Origin: Podochytrium sp. JEL0797
Taxonomy: Eukaryota; Chytridiomycota; Chytridiomycetes; Chytridiales; Chytriomycetaceae
Direction of reading: 5' to 3'
Assembly: GCA_027596195.1 (NCBI GenBank)
Contig: JADGJG010000490.1
Coordinates: 1 to 18,385 of the forward strand
DNA length: 18,385 nucleotides
Shown here: positions 9,106-18,385 of the stretch, piece by piece
How the letters are laid out: each line of letters opens with the position of its first letter
Numbering within the stretch: the stretch's first letter is position 1
Translations under genes and position numbers: made by a program
The notes under the pieces: model-generated
Seen by the model: the letters and a program-made list of their open reading frames with translations, nothing else
Databases searched by the model: none
What the model was told of the DNA's origin: nothing

Positions 9106-9684
9106 AGAGCCACCTGGAAGGGAATGATGCACGAGCAGTCCCAATCCGAGAACGACGGATCCGAGAACTTCAGTTCGCCTAGGGCCAAGCCCAAACCGTT
9201 CCGATAGGAATCCCGACAAATCCCTACGCCAGCAAGTAATGAATTACGAACTGACGCATCAACACGACTTCGAATGCTCTTGCATTCAGGAACTAAGTGA
9301 TTTTGCGTCCAGCAAGGACGAACAGATTGGATTTCGGGTGGAGGAGGACCGCTGAGGTTTCGCGGGTTTGGTGCCTTGCAAACCGAGTCGCGGCCGAAGG
9401 TGGGGATCACCATGGCCTTCCTCGAATAAGAGATCCGATTGGGTTGGATGGGATGTGTTGCGAGGTCGATTGGTCTACGGGAGTTCAAAGGGAAGGCGAT
9501 GGGAGTTTGCGCTTGGTTTTTCATCGGCAATTCGGAACAGCTTGAGGATTCTTGATCCCCCCCTGATGCGAGACTGGCTTCTTTTGAACTGGGGATATGC
9601 CCACGGTGAGTCCAACCCCGTATGTCGTACCTGTTCCACATCCCTAGTCAAACTCAAGGGCTCTCCTCTCCCCGCTTAACAAGG
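9106..9684. other. Intergenic stretch with weak coding-like remnants
   Basis: One plus-strand frame (9368-9679) reads a tryptophan-bearing peptide, including RILDPPLMRDWLLLNWGYAHG-like text of about 20 residues, and reaches a GGTGAGT donor-like site at 9605. Nothing convincing joins to it. A 298-codon minus-strand frame across 8745-9641 is treated as a shadow of the repeats. Confidence 0.4.
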
Positions 9685-10249
9685 TCACAACCCCAACACA
9701 CCATCGATGCCCTTGTCGCTGATGCCAAAGCGATCCTTCTCCCGCAAACTGGTTGAACCGCTTATCTGATCATTCCGTATTGAATCAAAGCAGTCGCCAA
9801 TTTCCGATCCTCGTTCACACGCACCAACCTCCCATGCATGAAAAGATGCATCCACTAACTCCCACTTCAATCGTACCTTACCATCCAATAACGGATACTC
9901 TCGAATTATCGGATCCACCTTTTATCTAGCTGGATCGCATGAATCGAATCAACCACCTGGTCATCGAAAACTCGCCTCCCCGCCTCCAATCATCCTCCAT
10001 CTTGGTCTCCCTCTGGCATCACACCCACCTCACCGCGAAACTCGACGTATCCCTCAATATTACCCACTCATGCACGGCAATCCCTTTTGGTTCCCGGTCA
10101 GATACGAAGTCTTTTTGAAATGTTACTCCAGAAATGTGGTGCATTCCGTCATGGTGTACTTGCGACCGAAATATCGTTCGTACCCCTTTCCTACGGCGAA
10201 TATCCAAACGCGTTGAGCGTTGCGTTCCGCCGTGATTCGCTGTTGTCAC
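9685..10249 (-). pseudogene. Minus-strand coding-like relic
   Basis: Adjacent open stretches on the minus strand read plausible protein text (VTFQKDFVSDREPKGIAVHE, then DDQVVDSIHAIQLDKRW, then IREYPLLDGKVRLKWELVDA), but frame changes and stops lie between them (for example TGA and TAA near 9920-9990). GGATCCGA at the head of the last piece and the TTTGATTC word further on recur in the minus-strand copy near 2640-2830, so this is probably another decayed member of the same family. Product unknown. An intact spliced gene is not excluded but I found no consistent introns. Confidence 0.4.
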
Positions 10250-10277
10250 CGGTCACTGAACTTCAAGACAGTCTCCG

Positions 10278-10535
10278 CTATTGAAGAATCGGATTGATGG
10301 ATTGATGAACGCGCATTACATGAGGAGAGAAGATTGGCATGTTTTTTTGTGAGGCTTTTCGTTCGCGCGGGGTTTCTTCGCTCCTCACAATCCGGCTGAA
10401 TCCAGCTGAATCCGTGATGCGCATTGATTCTTTGGATTCCACCTCCACCTTCCACGCATCGTCATCAACAACAGGAATCGTTTTTAACTCGGCGAAGATG
10501 ATCCGGCAGTCCTGCGTTATTACCCAATCCGACTC
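10278..10535 (-). CDS. Possible 85-codon open frame fragment, no start codon
   Basis: Between stops on the minus strand, one frame reads ESDWVITQDCRIIFAELK and then VVDDDAWKVEVESKESMRI and onward, with charge and hydrophobic spacing that looks like real protein. It lacks a sensible start and has no recognised motif. It could be an exon of a minus-strand gene or another relic. The similar word EWVILRD occurs in the neighbouring relic, hinting at an internal repeat. Confidence 0.3.
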   Translation of the reverse strand, partial: ESDWVITQDCRIIFAELKTIPVVDDDAWKVEVESKESMRITDSAGFSRIVRSEETPRERKASQKNMPIFSPHVMRVHQSINPILQ

Positions 10536-10917
10536 TTAAAGCCCCTGTTGTATTGAAATCGTCGTTTTGGCTTTCGGCGGATTCAGTGCTCAGCGTTGCA
10601 GAATGGGGCAGGCAACAATTAGACAAGTTTGATTCCAGGTTTGTTGAATGCCCCCCCCCCGCAGAGGGTGTTGTCGCGTCTTTGATTTTCCGCTTGCCTG
10701 GAGGATCTTGCAAGTATTGATAGCACCCTTCCCTTTTCTTGTTCGTTTCTTTTCCCCCTTGTTAGTGGGTTCGGCGAGAGTGAGCTGGTGGAGGAGCACA
10801 TCGCTGGCTAGGAAGATGTGGAGCCAACTGAGAGAAGGGGCGTGAGAGAATGGATTCGACTTGCAAACGGGAAGTAGTTAAGATAGCAGGACCAGCAGCA
10901 GTAGTGCGTCGTCAGAT
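10536..10917. other. Intergenic stretch, no supported gene
   Basis: Mixed sequence with a short C run near 10650 and a T/C-rich tract at 10730-10760. No coding frame or RNA gene is supported. Confidence 0.5.
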
Positions 10918-11268
10918 ATGTTGAACAACGGGGATTACATTGTGTTGGATTTCGGGGAAGGGTCGCCACAACGTGTAAGGGAGGGGGTTCTGCTTCGCGT
11001 GGATTCATCGACTTCCAAGGCGTTTTCGACTGAAGCGGATCGGGAGTGGGCAGCCGACGAGATTGCCGAGTATGGTGGAACCGCTGATGCCGGGTGCGCC
11101 TTCGATGTGTGGCGTTTCTTCCGACGAAGGGGCAGAGACGACTTTGATTCGAGACGGAATGGATCGTATGGGAGAGGTATGTTGTATTTATCTTTCGCTG
11201 TGGACACGGAGCTGGGTCGGTGGTTGTCGCCTTCCGTCGGGACTCTTGCGCATCCACACAAAAAATAA
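10918..11268 (+). pseudogene. Plus-strand coding-like fragment ending in a splice-donor repeat
   Basis: From ATG 10918 a frame reads MLNNGDYIVLDFGEGSPQRV and on for 116 codons. Near 11135-11195 the sequence matches the minus-strand block at 2644-2740. The frame best shared with that copy is a different one (GAETTLIRDGMDRMGE before GTATGT at about 11177). The switch of the apparent best frame suggests a frameshift or an unrecognised intron. Unknown product. Confidence 0.35.
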
Positions 11269-11377
11269 ACATGATGATTCCATTACCTTTGCATGACAAA
11301 TAAAACTCCAAAACTCGCAAAGACCGGCTTCTCGAAACGCGTATGGCGGGTGTCGACAGATTCGCTCCATATCGCAA

Positions 11378-11720
11378 TCACCCAAATAGCTGCGCATGGA
11401 GTTCGGAGAAGATGTGAATCAGCTGAATGTAGCGGGTATCAAACGCGAAGAATGCGTGCAAGTTCTGATTTCCATTTGAACTCGGCAACAGCAACGTCGA
11501 CCCACTCGTGTCGATCAAACTCACTCGTCACGAAAGTAACGTGCACCCAACAAATTTCATCCTTCTTTATTCTTCGTTGATACCAATGGAAATGTATTGA
11601 TATATGACGGTGGGAGAAGGTGGTGCGAACCGAATCTCTGATGGCATCAAAGGCGGGGGCAATATCGCGTGGGGGATCTTGGGAAATGAGAGGATGCATC
11701 AAGAAAGTTATATTCTGCAC
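11378..11720 (-). pseudogene. Decayed minus-strand gene relic, copy B
   Basis: Partner of 1929-2624. The minus strand reads VTFVTSEFDRHEWVDVAVAE and continues FKWKSEL. It then loses two bases relative to copy A before the shared end HAFFAFDTRYIQLIH ... SELHAQLFG and TGA at 11378-11380. It is intact where copy A has a stop, and broken where copy A is intact, so both copies are damaged independently. Upstream, towards 11720, the frame stays open. Confidence 0.5.
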
Positions 11721-12325
11721 TATTCACCAATTACACTATTCACTCATCTTGTTCTTGTCTTCATTTATTGTGACTCATGAATGTCCGAAAAAATGAGCTG
11801 CCAGAAACTTGCTTTCCAACATCCGCTGAAACACCCTGGGAAACGCATGCCTTACCCCCCGAACACTTCCCTTTGATGGTTATCCCGCTCGTTAAATCCA
11901 AAGCATCTGTGGTACCACTCCCGACTGCCTCTCCTCACCGGAGTCGCCTCCAAATTCTCCTCGCCCCAAGTTGACGAGCTTTATGACAGCTCCTCGACAA
12001 CGCATCCGAGCCAACGGATCTGATCATCGAATCGCCGCTCCATATATCGAAGCTTGTGACTCTCCTGGAATGCATGTCTCCATCACGAGCAACGGCTGCC
12101 AACCTTGCCCCCAACAACCATCCGCCTCGACCGAATCCCAACCGCCAATGAACCCGAATCGTTTCTTGAGTCCACTGGCACAATACAAACTCTCTTTCCC
12201 ATCAAATTGCATGGGCACATCCAAACGACGGGTCGGGTCTGCAGTTTGGCGTGAGGTCGAGTTCGTTGGCCCAATCCAATTCCGCGCCTCAACGGCTTCC
12301 ACCCCGGTTTCATTGCGAGAACTAT
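11721..12325. other. Intergenic stretch, ambiguous frames
   Basis: Overlapping open frames lie on both strands (plus 11971-12414, minus 12024-12302). A minus-strand word KLRYMERRFDDQIRWLG near 12000-12060 looks protein-like but is soon interrupted. Nothing can be called a gene. Confidence 0.4.
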
Positions 12326-12540
12326 TGAATACGATTCATCAAAGTGGAGGAGTTGAGTCGGGAGGAGTTTTTGACGGAACTGCGGCTGACGCGACGGTTC
12401 GAGGGGATTTCTAGTATTTCGGCGCGGAATCGTGCCATGAACTGGTCAATAGACAACGTGATCGTTTTGGAGGAGTTGAGGAGGTTGATGGATGCGTTGA
12501 GGTCGTTGGTTGCGATTCGGCCTTGCTGTGCGAAAGGGTC
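12326..12540 (+). other. Exon-like helical open stretch upstream of gene 2
   Basis: After a TGA at 12326 the plus frame reads VEELSREEFLTELRLTRRFE and on to RAMNWSIDNVIVLEELRRLM and RPCCAKG, then reaches a GTCAGT donor-like site at about 12539. The composition is amphipathic and coding-like, but no start codon or clear acceptor precedes it. It may be a relic of an older gene unit. Confidence 0.35.
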
Positions 12541-12775
12541 AGTTCACACCACTGCGCAGAATGCGCCCGCATCGACTTACCGCCACCACCATCATCCCAG
12601 GATGCAGATTGGACACGGGAATGCGAATGATGCTGTTGGTGACCCTCTGCGAGCGACCCGCCGAGTGGTCCCCTTCGCTTCGAATCCGCGAGATATTCAA
12701 CTTGCGCACAACCAGGGGTTCCACGGCACCGATGAATGTCTCTCGTATCCTTTCGGTGCAAAAGCAGTCTGTGCG

Positions 12776-12865
12776 ATCGATTGATTCCTGTTACGGAAGG
12801 GGCGGCTGGTTCCGTATAAAATGCGATGATGCGATGCGAAACATGGTCTTTTTTCTTGTCCCAAA
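12776..12865 (+). promoter_or_regulatory. Putative core promoter and leader of gene 2
   Basis: TATAAAA at 12815-12821 lies about 45 bp before the ATG at 12866. Several ATGs lie between them. The one at 12843 would open an 18-codon frame that overlaps the start and ends at TAG 12897-12899, so the leader must be short or this upstream frame may reduce translation. The region is similar to the one before gene 1 (3591-3678). Confidence 0.45.
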
Positions 12866-15800
12866 ATGGAGTCTCTTCCCGCCCTCAAGGCCCAAGTAGA
12901 CTTCTTGCCACCTCTCGGTGAGCGCCCTGCTTCCTTCGACCTTGCCACAGAGGTGAGTGACTATTCTGCCCACTGAGACACGCGTTTCTCGGCCCACGCG
13001 AGCGAAGGCAAATGAGTTGTTGTTTGGGGGTTGGCGGGAACAATGTGACAGCGTATTGCCGCATCGGGGATCGATTCGGGAGTATCCGTGGATGCTTTGG
13101 CTTTCTTTCGTTTATACGGATTCCTGCTGGAGTGCTTGCTTTCGAGAGATGCTGTTGTGCGATTGGAGCTTCAAAAATTACCGGACGGACCGCCCTTCCT
13201 TTCGTGTTTGCGCCTCCCGCTGCGTTGCGTGTGATTTGGGATATGCTGTGGTTGGATTGCGCTGAAAGCTTGTCGCGCTTCTGTAGAGACTAACTAATTG
13301 TTTGCTTTGACAGGTCTCCTCTTCAAACCTGATTCTCGCTGTCCTGTTTCTCCTGCGTTTGCTCAAGGTGCGAAACGATGCAAACGCCCCTTTTTTCCGA
13401 TCGCATGTTGTAACTCGGGAATGTCGTTTTTCGGACATGAGGCAACGACGCCAAAAATTCCCGTTCTAACGATAACTTTCTTTTGTTATAGGTTGCAATG
13501 CGCCGCATGTATTCTGCCCTGCTTTACGCTTTGTGTCTGCTTTGGGACTGTGTTGTGGCCTGTGTTTTGAACCTGATCGTTTCTGCGCGCGCAAAGGAGG
13601 TGCGGAATCCCCTTCTTCCTCTTGAATCTTTCCCTCTTATGTTAACACTTATTCTTCTAATTATTCATTAGTTGGTTTCTGGCTCCACCAAATCAGCTCC
13701 AGCCACCCCCGCTCCAACCACCCCCGCTCCAACCACCCCCGCTCAAAGTCATATCTCGACTACAACACCATCTCAAAAGCCCTACGAAAACAACACTCGT
13801 CAAAAAGTCCAATATTTCGAGTCATTGGCGAAAGTACCCGCTCGCCCCCCTCTCTCGCAAAACACAGGTCGCGCGATGCCGAACTCCAAAAATGACCCAC
13901 TGCGTCCCAAATCTGCCACGCCGGTGAAATCGATCGTCGCGCTCCCTCCCGCATCCAGAACTGCCAAGAAATCAACCACCACCACCACCACCACCACCGC
14001 TCCCAGACCCTCGCCTGTCGCGCCCGTCGATATCCTTCCCCGCGTCGCCAGAGAATACATGGCCTCCATGAAGCCTGGAAGACCCGCGTGGAATAGTCCT
14101 GGTAATTCCAAGCCCATTTTGGACAAACAGCCAGTCCAGAAAAGGGCCACTGCTCCAAATCCCCATACTGTCACAGCCGCTCCCTCGAGTGTTCTACCCA
14201 ATCAGCCGGTCGCGAGTCTTCAGAACTCAGCTGGAAGCGCTCCATCCCCGGCACGCATCTCCATCGTGGAACAGCGCCACACCCCTTTTATCGCCCCATC
14301 CACCTCAACCACTACCGCTACCACAACACGACCAGCCTGGCGCGGCCTTAATGAACGAGTTTCTGTTACCACTACTATCCCCACTCCCAAGCTTGCCGCG
14401 AGACGCGCAGCTCCCGCACCCGCATCCGCCACAATGGCCGAGGCGATTCCCATCCCACCGTTGCTCCCACCAAACTACATTGCGCCTCGACTTTTCAAAG
14501 CTTCTGTCCCCACGGCAACTTCTCAACGCCATTCCACTCAATCCGCCAAGATGGCCCCAACAAACTCCACTGTTGGCGAAAATTCTGTTTCGTTGCCTCC
14601 CACCAAATCACCTGCTTCTGCTTCGCCCAAAGCCGCGAATACCAAAGTGGCAATTGCCGAACCTTCCCCTCCAAAAGTCGCAACCACCCCAACCGAAACA
14701 CATGCCACTTCTTCACCCAAGACCACCTTTACCAAAGTGTCGCATGCTGGACTTCCACCTCCAAAAGTCGCGACAACGCCAACCAAAAAATATCCTACTG
14801 CTCAAACCAAAGCTGCCGTTCCAAAAGCGCGTGCCATTGCAACCAAACAATCTCCTACTGCGCCACCCAAAACCGCCTGGGTCAAAGTCGCGAATGCCAC
14901 AACACCGCCTTCTACTGCTACTGCTGCTCCGACTGTCACTTCCAGGTACAACGCATCTACTGCGCCAGTGCGTGCGCCTGTTTCGTTCCCCAATACTGCT
15001 TCCCCTCAATCGAACTCCATGCCTCTCAAAGATTCTCCTGTTTCGTCCCGTGCTACCAAATTGTCTGTTTCTTCCCCATCCGAGACTGTCATTCTCAAGG
15101 TGTCGCGTGCCACACATGTACCTCCAAAAGTCGGGACGATCCAAAACAAACCATCTCCAAGCGCACCATCCAAAACCGCCGTTGCTAAAGCGCCGCGTAC
15201 GCCGCCGTCTCCAACAGTTACAACGACCCCCGTCCAACGCAAACTCAACATTTCTGGTCCCGAGAAAGATGGTGCCATTTCCCCTTTTTCGACAACCAGC
15301 TGGCTTGCATCGTCGCCAAGTTTGTCCCCCAATCTGTCACCAAGTTACACTTCTCGGGTCAGAACTGCAGCCGAACAAAACTTGGAGGCCGAATTTGTGG
15401 TGGATCTGTCTGTGGTGGTGAAAACGTTGGTTGTCATGGAGGTGGAATCTCCCCCTCGCGCTGCAGCTACACCAACCCGTGCTGCTTTTGCCGCCCAATC
15501 CCCGCAACCAAGACGTGTGTCCCCAGTGAATTCGACTCATTCTCCTCCCCAACTTCCTTCTGGTCCCACCAGTCCCGCATTGAAGTTGAGCAAAGTTCCT
15601 CCTCAACCTCCAGTGAAACTTGTGGCCCTGACAAAAGCGGTGCCCTCTCCATCACACATTCCATCTTCCGAGGCTCCACCATCTGTTACGGCCTCGAAGA
15701 CCTTCAGTGAAATCCCCCTCAACTGCACCCAACCCATTTCGAAGTCACCACCTGCTACAAAACAGGCCATGAAGGCAGTGTCTCCAAATAACGCGCTTGC

Positions 15801-18164
15801 GCACCCAATCTCTTCTACTCCCAAGTCGCCGCTGAAGTCAGTTTCGCCAAAGAGGTATCATGTGAACAATCTTTCGTCAACTCCATCACCACTAAACCGC
15901 GAATTCAGCACCAAACCAAGACTTGCCATTGAACCGCATTCCACCGCGTCGAAACTGTCCTCGCCTTCCTCATCCGAAAATACTGCGAAATCTGCCACTC
16001 ACGCGGCTTCAACAAACCCCTTGTTCCATCGCCCATCGAGCCAAGTTGTTGTGCGCCCTCCAGCGAGACCGATCGCCCCCGCGAAGTCGACACTTTCTCA
16101 ACCACATCTTCCATCTAGTCCCAACAGTCGCTCACCAAAGATTACAAGTCCGCTCTCGAACGCAGCCATTGCTCCTGTTTCTGGAACTGCGTCGAAACTG
16201 TCGCGGCCTTCCTCATCCAAAAAAGCCGCCGAGTCCCGCGAGATTCTTGTCCCTCGTCGTAACAAAAATAGATGCAGTGGTGGTGTGCAGGTTCCCGCTC
16301 CAGCGCGTCAAGGAGAAATTTCGTCGGAACCTGCTCCTGTCCAAACTTTGATCACGCGGAAGGTCCTTGGCGACGGGAAACCAGCGCCAGTTACACGTCC
16401 AGGAGCATCTGTTTCTGAGAAATTTGCCGCTTCTCGTTCGTCCAAACTGTCCTCGCCTCCAGAAGTTCCTCCACGTCTGCAACAAGACGAGAATTTTCCT
16501 GCTCCGCAACGCGTCGAGCCGTCACTCTCCGTCTTGCATTCCGCAATGAATGGTGAGTTCAGGTTTCAGCCTAACTACACTATTCTCATTTTGTATTGAA
16601 ATTAATTTGCTTTCACTTAGAATTCGAAACGCAGCTCGCCGAGAGAATGGCTGCTATGGCCATGGAAATAGATGACGACCTCATGGATGCTCAAATCAAA
16701 CCGACGGTCGCTTTGACTGCTGCTTTGCAACCAGAAACTCTGGGTAGGTCTTTGTTTCTTTCACAAATCTTCAACCTTGTTTTTAATTCTGACTTTTTTT
16801 TCACAACAGGTATTGGTGCTTCGACCAAAATGGAAATTGACGAAGGCGCTCTCGACGGCAAAACCGTTCACCCTCCACCAACGGTCGCTTTTCAGCAGCT
16901 TTCGCCGGTTCCACTCATTGCAGATTCTGCTCCATTGGCACCCTTTTACAGACCTGAAATCTTTCCTCCGTCGGCGACTCACGAGGACGAGGACGACGAC
17001 GACGAAGTCATGAAAGAAATCCTTGACGCGGTCAAGGACGTATTGTTACCGCCTCCACGCCCCTCCCCCGATATTGTTCCGCGTATCATCTCGCCACTGC
17101 ACGCTCCACCCTCGAACGCCGACAACGACCATGTTCCTGCAAAGCCAACCGAGTCACGCAAAATTCTTGTCCCGCGTCGCTGTAAAAAAGGCGCCAATAT
17201 TGGAATGCAAATTCCCACCCCGGCACGGCCACCACCTACAAACCCATCAGAATCCGTTCCGACTGCGCGAGTTTCAAAACCGGCTTCTATGTCTGGAAAT
17301 TCGTCCGCTCCGGTGCAACAGCCCACCCCCATGCCGTCACATTCATCATCACCACTGTTAGTACCAGCAGTGGCGCCTTCATCCAAGCGCGGGGCTTCAA
17401 AGTGTTCTCCTCACATGGTTTCGCCGTCCAAGACTGCACCTAGTCCAAACACTGGCGCAACAATTCGGACACCCGCGCCCAGTATGCGCCGGCAAGAGCC
17501 CTCAACCCCTCCTACCTTCAACCTTGTACTTCCAGGACAAGTTCCATTGTCTTTCGTCGCGTCTGAGATTCCCGCAACAGACGCTTCGCTATTAGATTTG
17601 CTTGAGGATCTTCAACGGCAAGACACTGCAATGATTGATGCTGTCACAACGCAAGTTTCGGGTGGTATGGGAACGGAGGCAACTGACGCGTTATCCGGTA
17701 TTCCGCAACCTCCACTCTTCCCAAACTTTCTGTCACACATTGGCGTGAATGACACGGAACTCTTGGGGATTTGGTCTTCCTCATCTCAAGCTGTGGGACC
17801 TTCAGTGTCTGCAGCAGAAGTGGACGCGTACCTGAACGATCCACTCGGATTCTTCACGATGGAGCAGCAGCTCCAGGCTCCGGTTGCTGATTCGGAGAAC
17901 CTGTTGGCCGATTTCAACTTTGACGACTTCCTCCAAGGACACGCGGGGACAAGTCAGGAGGAGGTTGATTTCCTGCACGCGTTCTTGGACGCCACCCTCA
18001 AGGAGCAGCAACAGTCAGGAGGAGGATTCTTGGACTTGCTCAACGCCGGTGTGGCTCCCCAAAATCTCGAATCCGCGCCACCTCCGTTGTCGACGCGACA
18101 GCCGCTGAACGAGTTTGATGCTGAGTCCGTGGGAAGCGAGTCGAAAGTCTCGCCCACCCACTGA
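12866..18164 (+). CDS. Gene 2: large predicted membrane-anchored disordered protein (spliced)
   Basis: Exons are 12866-12952, 13314-13367, 13492-13599, 13672-16552, 16621-16743 and 16810-18164, giving 1535 aa with TGA at 18162. The introns are 361, 124, 72, 68 and 66 bp with donors GTGAGT, GTGCGA, GTGCGG, GTGAGT and GTAGGT, AG acceptors, and CTAAC or CTAAT branch-like sites in the first four. The phases are 0,0,0,1,1 and every join keeps frame. Start: ATG after CCCAAA, near a TATA box. Residues 33-46 and about 54-78 are hydrophobic, likely one or two membrane helices. Residues 84-1043 are rich in Pro, Ser, Thr, Ala and Lys and predicted disordered, with repeats. A basic motif occurs at 937-962 and 1199-1224. 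The C-terminal 190 residues alternate acidic and bulky hydrophobic groups (LLDLLEDL, AYLNDPLGFF, LLADFNFDDFLQG). No enzymatic domain is seen. Family unrecognised; a scaffold or membrane-tethered regulator is inference. Confidence 0.85.
13696..13740 (+). repeat. 15-bp tandem repeat coding APTTP
   Basis: Three copies of GCTCCAACCACCCCC (the first with one change) at 13696, 13711 and 13726 code APATP, APTTP and APTTP at the start of the disordered body of gene 2. Confidence 0.95.
13975..13998 (+). repeat. (ACC)8 microsatellite coding poly-threonine
   Basis: Eight ACC triplets code eight threonines in gene 2. Length variation between strains would be in frame. Confidence 0.95.
14599..15230 (+). 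repeat. ~30-residue PT..SPK..KV..PPKVATT repeats in gene 2
   Basis: Two clean 90-bp units at 14599-14688 and 14689-14778 align residue for residue, both starting PT and ending PPKVATT. A shortened unit starts at 14779 and another at 14842 (TKQSPTAPPKTAWVKVANA). Degenerate units appear around 15085-15230 (ILKVSRATHVPPKVGT, SPSAPSKTAVAKA). The Lys and Pro spacing is kept while the rest drifts. Confidence 0.8.
16231..16308 (+). repeat. 26-residue basic motif, copy 1 (gene 2)
   Basis: Residues 937-962 match the consensus ESR-(E/K)-ILVPRR-x-K, then G-(V/M)-Q-(V/I)-P-x-PAR. It is paired with 17151-17228. It is the best conserved word in an otherwise drifting disordered protein, so it is a candidate binding motif or nuclear localisation signal. 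Confidence 0.85.
16662..16890 (+). repeat. Short duplication spanning the last intron of gene 2
   Basis: MEIDDDLMD...PTVALTAAL (from 16662, before the 66-bp intron) and MEIDEGALD...PPTVAFQQL (from 16830, after it) are related at protein and DNA level, starting 34 residues apart in the spliced product. The intron itself is a multiple of three and open in frame, so retention would add 22 residues without a stop. Confidence 0.65.
17151..17228 (+). repeat. 26-residue basic motif, copy 2 (gene 2)
   Basis: Residues 1199-1224 read ESRKILVPRRCKKG and then GMQIPTPAR, gapless to copy 1 at 16231-16308. It lies in a different exon from copy 1. Confidence 0.85.
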
Positions 18165-18385
18165 GTTTCGTGACGGGGTTGGGGGGGCGTGGGGTGGTCG
18201 TTTGGGGTTGGTGTGAGGGATTGTTTCTTATTTTGTTGTGCAGGGTGAAAGGGGTATGTGGGTGTTTTTGCGGTGTTGTCTCGGTTGTTGGTCACTTGTT
18301 GGGGGTTGTGTTGGGTTGCGGGGTTGTGTGTGTGGGGGGGGGGGTGGGGGGGGGGGGCTTGTGTTTAGAAATGTTATTTTTTTTG
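18165..18385 (+). repeat. G/T-rich 3' flank of gene 2, third copy of the unit end
   Basis: It matches the flank after gene 1 in order and character (GTGACGGGG, TTGGGGGGG, TCTTATTTTGTTGTG). It includes runs of 11 and 12 G separated by one T at 18334-18357, then AAATGTTATTTTTTTTG, which lines up with 105-120 at the start of the window. The block is cut by the window edge. Confidence 0.75.

Noticed and set aside
8745..9641. 298-codon minus-strand open frame in the second intergenic region
   Set aside because: The tandem repeats beneath it read better on the plus strand, the peptide has no recognisable motif, and copy A does not preserve the frame. Kept only as a weak possibility.
12957..13293. 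Open frames of about 100 codons inside the first intron of gene 2
   Set aside because: They are out of frame with exon 1, the GTGAGT donor and CTAAC plus CAG acceptor are strong, and exons 2-4 join in phase 0 without them.
14189..15421. 410-codon plus-strand frame overlapping gene 2
   Set aside because: Out-of-frame shadow of Pro/Ser/Thr-rich codons; the gene 2 frame is open for over 2.8 kb and carries the aligned repeats.
18331..18358. Possible telomeric repeat in the terminal G-rich tract
   Set aside because: Irregular G runs without a repeated telomere-type unit; the same flank occurs internally after gene 1.
1..18385. CRISPR arrays, insertion sequences, rRNA genes, transposase or reverse-transcriptase genes
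   Set aside because: No regularly spaced repeats with unique spacers, no terminal inverted repeats with a transposase, no reverse-transcriptase motifs and no rRNA-like stretches were seen.

Overview
The window looks like nuclear DNA of a fungus or fungus-like eukaryote, possibly an early-diverging lineage such as a chytrid. Clade is a weak inference from style only. The evidence is two large spliced genes with short introns (65-124 bp, plus longer first introns), GTRNGT-type donors, CAG/TAG acceptors and CTAAC/CTAAY-like branch sites. There are no bacterial operon features. No product could be assigned to a named family.

Layout: 1-81 is a pure C run at the window edge, probably a contig edge. 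86-3678 is a gene-poor stretch of duplicated and decayed sequence. Gene 1 (about 3679-7823, + strand, five exons including an inferred tiny first exon) encodes a predicted membrane-anchored coiled-coil protein with a proline-rich and acidic tail and a basic C-terminal cluster. 7824-12865 is a second gene-poor stretch, and much of it re-copies pieces of the first one. Gene 2 (12866-18164, + strand, six exons, 1535 aa) encodes a predicted protein with two N-terminal hydrophobic segments, a very long Pro/Ser/Thr/Ala/Lys-rich disordered body and an acidic-hydrophobic C-terminus. 18165-18385 repeats the G/T-rich flank that follows gene 1 and runs off the window.

The same block appears after gene 1, after gene 2, and at the start of the window (presumably after another unseen gene). 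The window therefore looks like part of a tandem array of units, each made of decayed flank, large gene and G-rich 3' flank. The two genes also share a similar stretch just upstream of the start and the same opening layout: a short first exon ending in GAG, a long phase-0 intron, then an exon coding a hydrophobic helix. Their middles are unrelated in character. This conserved-ends, divergent-body arrangement is the most interesting feature of the window.

The intergenic blocks hold relics of other genes on both strands. They can be recognised because two copies keep the same reading frame while carrying frameshifts or stops. I give no function for these.
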